A DNA stretch of 18,367 nucleotides from the NCBI GenBank assembly GCA_001898095.1, contig MKSH01000002.1:7748-26114 (forward strand). The letters run 5' to 3'. This stretch comes from Solirubrobacterales bacterium 70-9. Lineage in GTDB: Bacteria > Actinomycetota > Thermoleophilia > Solirubrobacterales > 70-9. Position numbers and translations under genes: made by a program. The number at the start of each line of letters is the position of its first letter. Position 1 is the stretch's first letter. The notes under the pieces are model-generated. The model was not told the origin of the DNA and searched no databases. It saw nothing but the letters and a program-made list of their open reading frames with translations. Shown here one piece after another: positions 14,506 to 18,367 of the stretch.

Positions 14506-15209
14506 GCACCGGAACCGACGCCGGCGGCAACGGTTGGGCGCCGGTCCCCGCGCCGCCACCGCGACCGCGCGATCCGCAACCCCACTTCGTCGTCCGCGAA
14601 GCGCGCGTCTCGCGCCTCGCCGCGGCGCCGACGCTGATCTTCGACCTCGACGTCAGCGACCCCTCCAAGCGCGAGATCTTCACCATCGCGCTGGCCGTCC
14701 AGATCGCGATCGAGCCCGCCCGGCGCGCCTACGACGACGAGACCCGCGAGCGCCTCACCGAGCTGCTCGGCGAGGCGGGCAGGATCGGCGCGCCGACCCG
14801 GACGATGCCCTGGGCGCGGGCCGACGTGCTGGTGCAGCCGTTCCGTGGCAGCGCCACCGTCGCCGTGCCGGTCCCCTGCGGCTACGACCTCGAGATCGCC
14901 GCGACCAATTACTTCCGCTCCGTGCCCGACGGCGAGGTGCCACTCGTCTTCCACTTCAACGGCAGCGTCTACTACACCGGCGACGACGGCCGCCTGCAGA
15001 TCGTCCAGATCTCCTGGGAGGAGTCGGCCGACTTCCGGATGCCGATCGCCGCCTGGCAGCGGATGATCGACGCCTACTACCCGAACCGCGGCTGGGTCCC
15101 CGCCGGCGCCGAGACGATCGAGCGGCTGCGGCGGTTCAAGCTCGAGCACGGCCTGCCTTCCTACGAGGCGGCCTTGGAGCGGCTGCTCGACGAGGGAAGC
15201 GCACGATGA
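14502..15209 (+). CDS. DUF6084 family protein
   Basis: A 235-residue protein of the DUF6084 family. A proline-rich N-terminal stretch (about 12-30) precedes a beta-sheet domain with VVREARVSRLAAAPTLIFDL and GYDLEIAATNYFRSVPDGEV, ending in a helix with YYPNRGWVPAGAETIERLRR. No cysteine motif for a metal cluster is seen apart from a lone Cys. The GTG start forms a GTGA overlap with DUF5947, and its stop forms an ATGA overlap with the next gene, so the three are very probably made together. The family is a regular partner of group 1h hydrogenases. No enzymatic activity can be read from the sequence. Confidence 0.78.
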   Translation: MSTGTDAGGNGWAPVPAPPPRPRDPQPHFVVREARVSRLAAAPTLIFDLDVSDPSKREIFTIALAVQIAIEPARRAYDDETRERLTELLGEAGRIGAPTRTMPWARADVLVQPFRGSATVAVPVPCGYDLEIAATNYFRSVPDGEVPLVFHFNGSVYYTGDDGRLQIVQISWEESADFRMPIAAWQRMIDAYYPNRGWVPAGAETIERLRRFKLEHGLPSYEAALERLLDEGSAR

Positions 15210-16321
15210 GCGTCGAGCAGCTGGTCGACTCGCTCCTCTACGAGGGCTACGCGCTCTACCCCTACACCCCGGGCGCGACCAAGAACGCGACCCCGACCCC
15301 GCACGGGATCGTCTACCCGCCGGCCTACGCGGAGGCCAACCCGGCGGCGCGGGCGACGCTGCGGGTCGAGGTGGTGCTGGAGCACGGCGCCGCGGCGACG
15401 GTGGCGGGGTCGGTGCGCTTCCTACAGGCGAGCGGCTCCGGCCACGAGGGGATCGAGCGCTCGCTGGAGCTGCCCGCGACGCCGCTCGATCGACTCGCCG
15501 CGGAGCCCCGGCGCCTCGAGTTCGCCTTCGCCGCCGCGACCGAGGTGCGCGGCCGCGCCGCCCTGCGGGCCGAGCCGCTCGCGCCAGGCCTGGCGCGGGT
15601 GAAGCTCTGCGTCCACAACCAGACCGAGCTCCCCGGCGCCGATCCCGACCGCGGCGAGGCGCTGCGGGCGAGTCTGATCTCGACCCACGTCGTGCTGCGC
15701 GCCGGCGACGGCCGCTTCGTCTCGCCGCTCGACACCGACGGGCCGCACGGGGAGGCGGTCGCGGGCTGTGAGAACGTCAACACCTGGCCGGTCCTCGCCG
15801 CGCCTGAGGACGACGTCGTGCTGGGAGCGGCGATGTTTCTCCCCGACCATCCGCGGGTCGCCCCGGAGAGCCTCGGCGGACTCTTCGACAACACCGAGAT
15901 CGAGGAGGCGCTGCTGCTCCACGTGCAGACGCTGAGCGAGGAGGAGCGGGCCGAGGTCGCCGCCGCCGACCCCAAGGTGCGGGAGATGCTCGAGCGGGCC
16001 GAGGGAGCGAGCCCGGCGGAGATGATGAGTCTGCACGGACGACTCGAATCCGGGCACCCGCAGGCGGGCGAGCCGCAGGCGACGGTCGACGGGCGGACGA
16101 TCTGCCGTGGCGCCGCGGTGATCCTGCGGCCGCGCAAGGTCGCCGGCGACACCTACGACGTGATCCTCGCCGGCCGCGCGGCGACGGTCGAGCGCATCTA
16201 CGTCGATTACGAGGACGGCGTCCACCTCGGCGTCACGATCGACGACGACCCGGGCCAGGAGCTGATGCGGGATTCCGGTCGCTACCTCTTCTTCCGGCCG
16301 GAGGAGGTAGAGCTGCGATGA
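15206..16321 (+). CDS. Unknown 371-residue protein of the hydrogenase operon
   Basis: A 371-residue soluble protein I cannot assign to a named domain. The N-terminal SLLYEGYALYPYTPGATKN is distinctive. A middle region (about 50-260) is beta-rich and Ala/Arg-rich with VKLCVHNQTEL and AGCENVNTWPVLAA. A helical section (about 225-285) contains ALLLHVQTLSEEERAEVAAAD, and the C-terminal part (about 295-371) has strands GAAVILRPRK and TYDVILAGRAATVERIYVDYEDG. The last part resembles a small barrel. No signal peptide, membrane helix or cysteine cluster is present. ATGA overlaps at both ends tie it to DUF6084 and to the maturation protease. A chaperone or assembly role is a guess from position. Confidence 0.8.
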   Translation: MSVEQLVDSLLYEGYALYPYTPGATKNATPTPHGIVYPPAYAEANPAARATLRVEVVLEHGAAATVAGSVRFLQASGSGHEGIERSLELPATPLDRLAAEPRRLEFAFAAATEVRGRAALRAEPLAPGLARVKLCVHNQTELPGADPDRGEALRASLISTHVVLRAGDGRFVSPLDTDGPHGEAVAGCENVNTWPVLAAPEDDVVLGAAMFLPDHPRVAPESLGGLFDNTEIEEALLLHVQTLSEEERAEVAAADPKVREMLERAEGASPAEMMSLHGRLESGHPQAGEPQATVDGRTICRGAAVILRPRKVAGDTYDVILAGRAATVERIYVDYEDGVHLGVTIDDDPGQELMRDSGRYLFFRPEEVELR

Positions 16322-16911
16322 GCGCGCAGGAGCACCCGATCGGGGTCGACGACGGCGAGGTGCAGGCGGCGGTCGACCGGATGGAGGCGCGGATGACGAG
16401 CCCAGGACGGGAGAAGCAGATCCTCGTCGCCGGGGTCGGCAACGCCTTCCTCGCCGACGACGGCTTCGGCGGCGCCGTCGCCGCCGCGGTCGAGCGACGC
16501 GGCGTCCCCTCCGGGGTCACCGTGATGGACTTCGGTACCGGCGGGCTTGACCTCGCCTACGAGGTGATGCGGGGATACGACGCGCTGGTGATCGTCGATG
16601 TCAGCCGCCAAGGCGGTGAGCCCGGCACCCTCTATGTGATCGAGCCCGACGAGGACGAGGTCGAGGGCGGCATCGAGGACGGCGAGGTGATCAACCCGCA
16701 CGGGATGGACCCGAAGACGGTGCTGCGCTTCGTCAAGTCGGTGGGCGGCTGGCCCGGCAAGGTGGTGGTGGTCGCCTGCGAGCCGACCGCGGTCGAGTCG
16801 ATGGGGATGGACCTCTCAGACGACGTCGCCGCGGTGGTCGAGCGCGCCGTCGACGCGGTCTTCGCCCAGATCGCCGAGCTGCAGACCGACCGGGCCTACG
16901 AGGCGGGCTGA
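16318..16911 (+). CDS. [NiFe]-hydrogenase maturation protease (HybD/HycI family)
   Basis: A 197-residue endopeptidase that removes the C-terminal tail of HhyL once Ni is inserted. The motif GVGNAFLADDGFG (about 39-51) carries Asp48 where HybD has a Glu metal ligand. VMDFGTGGLDL holds the second acidic ligand, and INPHGMDP holds the His. These three positions are the Ni-sensing site of the family. The ATG at 16318 overlaps the previous stop in ATGA. It adds a 34-residue N-terminal stretch not usual in the family. A second ATG at 16393 (Met26) has GGAGG at 16383-16387, five bases upstream, and may be the main start. The protease is encoded with its only likely substrate. Confidence 0.92.
   Translation: MSAQEHPIGVDDGEVQAAVDRMEARMTSPGREKQILVAGVGNAFLADDGFGGAVAAAVERRGVPSGVTVMDFGTGGLDLAYEVMRGYDALVIVDVSRQGGEPGTLYVIEPDEDEVEGGIEDGEVINPHGMDPKTVLRFVKSVGGWPGKVVVVACEPTAVESMGMDLSDDVAAVVERAVDAVFAQIAELQTDRAYEAG
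16383..16387 (+). promoter_or_regulatory. Internal ribosome-binding site for an alternative protease start
   Basis: GGAGG stands five bases before the in-frame ATG 16393. The annotated start at 16318 has only the ATGA overlap. Use of 16393 would give a 172-residue protease whose N-terminus (MTSPGREKQILVAGVGN) is close to that of typical HybD proteins. Confidence 0.4.
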
Positions 16912-16914
16912 GGC

Positions 16915-17286
16915 ATGCATGAGCTTTCGCTCTCGAGCGCGATCCTGGCGACCACCCTGCGCCATGCCGAAGGCCGGCCGGTGCGCTCGGTGCAGATGCG
17001 GATCGGGGCGATGCGCCAGGTCGTCCCCGAGTCGCTCGACTTCTACTTCGGGATCGTCACCCGCGGCACCCTCGCCGAGGGCGCGGCGCTCGAGGTCGAT
17101 TACCTGCCCGCGCGGCTGCGCTGCGGCGATTGCGCGCGCGAGTGGGAACCGGAGCTGCCGCTGTTCCGCTGCCCGGGCTGCGGCGGCGCCGCGGTCGAGA
17201 CCCTGAGTGGCACCGAGTTCGGGATCGAGTACATCACTGTCGAGGAGGAAGAGGAGGCGGAGACGCCATGCATCGCACCAAGGTGA
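16915..17286 (+). CDS. hypA: Nickel-insertion protein HypA/HybF
   Basis: A 123-residue metallochaperone that passes Ni to the large subunit together with HypB. The N-terminus MHELS has the Ni-binding His2. The structural zinc site is Cys70/Cys73 (CGDC) and Cys86/Cys89 (CPGC). The C-terminal GTEFGIEYITVEEEEEAE ends in an acidic tail. The length is typical. The ATG follows the protease stop by three bases, and the end overlaps hypB by 19 bases. Confidence 0.96.
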   Translation: MHELSLSSAILATTLRHAEGRPVRSVQMRIGAMRQVVPESLDFYFGIVTRGTLAEGAALEVDYLPARLRCGDCAREWEPELPLFRCPGCGGAAVETLSGTEFGIEYITVEEEEEAETPCIAPR

Positions 17287-17945
17287 AGGTCGCCGAGGAC
17301 GCGCTCGACGCGAACACGACGATCGCCAACGCCAACCGGGCCGACTTCGACCGCGACGAGGTCAGCGTGGTCAACTTCATGAGCGCCCCGGGGGCGGGCA
17401 AGACCACGCTGCTCGAACGGGCGCTGACGGGGCTCGAGGCCCGGGTCGGTGTGTTGGAGGGAGACGTCCAGGGCTCGGCCGACGCCGATCGGCTGTCGGC
17501 GCTCCACCTCCCCGTGGTCCAGCTCAACACCGACTCCGGCTTCGGCGGCGAGTGTCATCTCGACGCCAACATGGTGCGCTCGGCGCTCGCCGACCTGCCG
17601 CTCGCCGACCTCGACCTGCTGGTGATCGAGAACGTCGGCAACCTTGTCTGCCCGGCCGAGTTCAAGGTTGGCGAAGACGCCCGGGTGATGGTCTCCGCGG
17701 TGACCGAGGGCGAGGACAAGCCACTCAAGTACCCGCTGATGTTCCGCACCTGTGAGCTGGTGCTGATCAACAAGGTCGACCTGCTGGAGCACCTCGACTT
17801 CGATCTCGACCGCTTCCTCTACCACCTCGACGCGGTCCACCCAGGGGTCGAGCACATGCTGGTCAGCGCCAAGAGCGGCGAGGGGGTCGACGGCTTCCGC
17901 GACTGGCTGGAGCGGATCGCGGGGCGGGCGCCGGCGGCGGCCTAG
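17268..17945 (+). CDS. hypB: Nickel-incorporation GTPase HypB
   Basis: A 225-residue SIMIBI-class GTPase. The P-loop SAPGAGKTT is at 39-47. EGDVQGSADADR and ENVGNLVCP are the switch regions, and NKVDLL is the G4 specificity motif. The G-domain metal site Cys96-His97 (GECHLDA) with Cys128 is intact. The N-terminal CxxCGC high-affinity Ni site and the His-rich storage stretch of some HypB proteins are both absent, so this is a short form that depends on HypA and the permease for supply. The start at ATG 17268 lies within the hypA end and fits the usual HypB N-terminus MHRTKVKVAEDAL. Confidence 0.96.
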   Translation: MHRTKVKVAEDALDANTTIANANRADFDRDEVSVVNFMSAPGAGKTTLLERALTGLEARVGVLEGDVQGSADADRLSALHLPVVQLNTDSGFGGECHLDANMVRSALADLPLADLDLLVIENVGNLVCPAEFKVGEDARVMVSAVTEGEDKPLKYPLMFRTCELVLINKVDLLEHLDFDLDRFLYHLDAVHPGVEHMLVSAKSGEGVDGFRDWLERIAGRAPAAA

Positions 17946-17955
17946 CGGTCCGACG

Positions 17956-18367
17956 ATGGCGGTGCGCGCCGACACCGAGGAGATCGGCGAGCTGCTTGCC
18001 CGCCGCGAGGAGGCGAACCGCGCCTACTTCGAGCGCCATGCCGAGGATCTGGCACGGCTCTGCCATCGGATGGCGGAGCGCTTCGCCCGCGGCGGCCGGC
18101 TGATCGCGGTCGGGCTCTCGCCGGGTGCCCGCTCGGACGTCCGCCATGTCACGGTCGAGTTCGTCCACCCGGTGATCGTCGGCAAGCGGGCGCTGCCGGC
18201 GATCGGGTTGACCCGGGACGGCGGCCCGCTGCGGCGGCAGGCCGAGCTGCTGGTCGGTCCCGACGACATCGTGATCGCCTTCGATCCGCACGGTGAGGGC
18301 GCCGTGGAGGTGCGGGCCGCGGTGGCGCTGGGCCGGGAGCGCGGCGCCCTTACCGTCGCCTTCGAGG
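17956..18367 (+). CDS. SIS-domain protein (phosphoheptose-isomerase-like), partial at the window edge
   Basis: An open frame of 137 codons without a stop; the gene continues past the window. An N-terminal helical part (about 1-45, with EEANRAYFERHAEDLARLCHRM) is followed by a sugar-isomerase (SIS) fold: GGRLIAVGLSPGARSDVRHV, then VEFVHPVIVGKRALPAIGL, and VGPDDIVIAFDPHG. The family resembles GmhA. Members coded next to actinobacterial hydrogenases have no known sugar substrate. The ATG lies ten bases after hypB, in the same operon. The HypC-like protein at 7678 is a family often found with, or fused to, such a SIS domain, so the two may work together in maturation. Confidence 0.85.
   Translation, partial: MAVRADTEEIGELLARREEANRAYFERHAEDLARLCHRMAERFARGGRLIAVGLSPGARSDVRHVTVEFVHPVIVGKRALPAIGLTRDGGPLRRQAELLVGPDDIVIAFDPHGEGAVEVRAAVALGRERGALTVAFE

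Overview
This is high-GC (about 70%) DNA with short spacers, GTG/ATG starts and long runs of four-base gene overlaps. The gene content (an actinobacterial-type group 1h [NiFe]-hydrogenase, DUF5947 and DUF6084 family partners, and an ECF41 sigma factor) points to an actinobacterium. Thermoleophilia/Solirubrobacterales is my best guess, but the sequence alone does not prove it.

Region 1 (1-2856) is a self-contained stress or redox module. It holds an ECF41/SigJ-type sigma factor with a fused SnoaL-like C-terminal domain, an NADH-dehydrogenase-like FAD oxidoreductase, and a small NTF2/SnoaL-fold protein. Two sites with the ECF41 promoter architecture (TGTCAC[A/G], 16-base spacer, CGTC) lie before the sigma factor and before the oxidoreductase, so the module probably controls itself.

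Region 2 (2857-3730) has no intact gene. It is a patchwork of a reverse-strand tRNA 3'-half, a reverse-strand protein relic, and a decayed serine hydrolase (beta-lactamase family). It looks like an old integration boundary. Region 3 (3744-5677) holds a Crp/Fnr regulator that converges with and overlaps a secreted M23-type peptidase homologue.

Region 4 (5741-18367, open at the right edge) is the hydrogenase locus. A nickel permease is read leftward. Opposite it run a small unknown gene, then hypC, a HypC-like gene, hypD, hypE, hhyS, hhyL, a NifU/Rieske-like iron-sulfur protein, DUF5947, DUF6084, a 371-residue unknown, a maturation protease, hypA, hypB, and the start of a SIS-domain protein. 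The permease supplies Ni. HypA and HypB insert Ni, and HypC, HypD and HypE build the Fe(CN)2CO centre. The protease trims HhyL. HhyS and HhyL oxidise H2, probably at trace atmospheric levels, and pass electrons on, plausibly through the iron-sulfur protein. hypF is not in the window. The least explained parts are the DUF5947/DUF6084/371-residue trio, the HypC-like and SIS pair, and the iron-sulfur protein whose Rieske histidines are replaced by cysteines.
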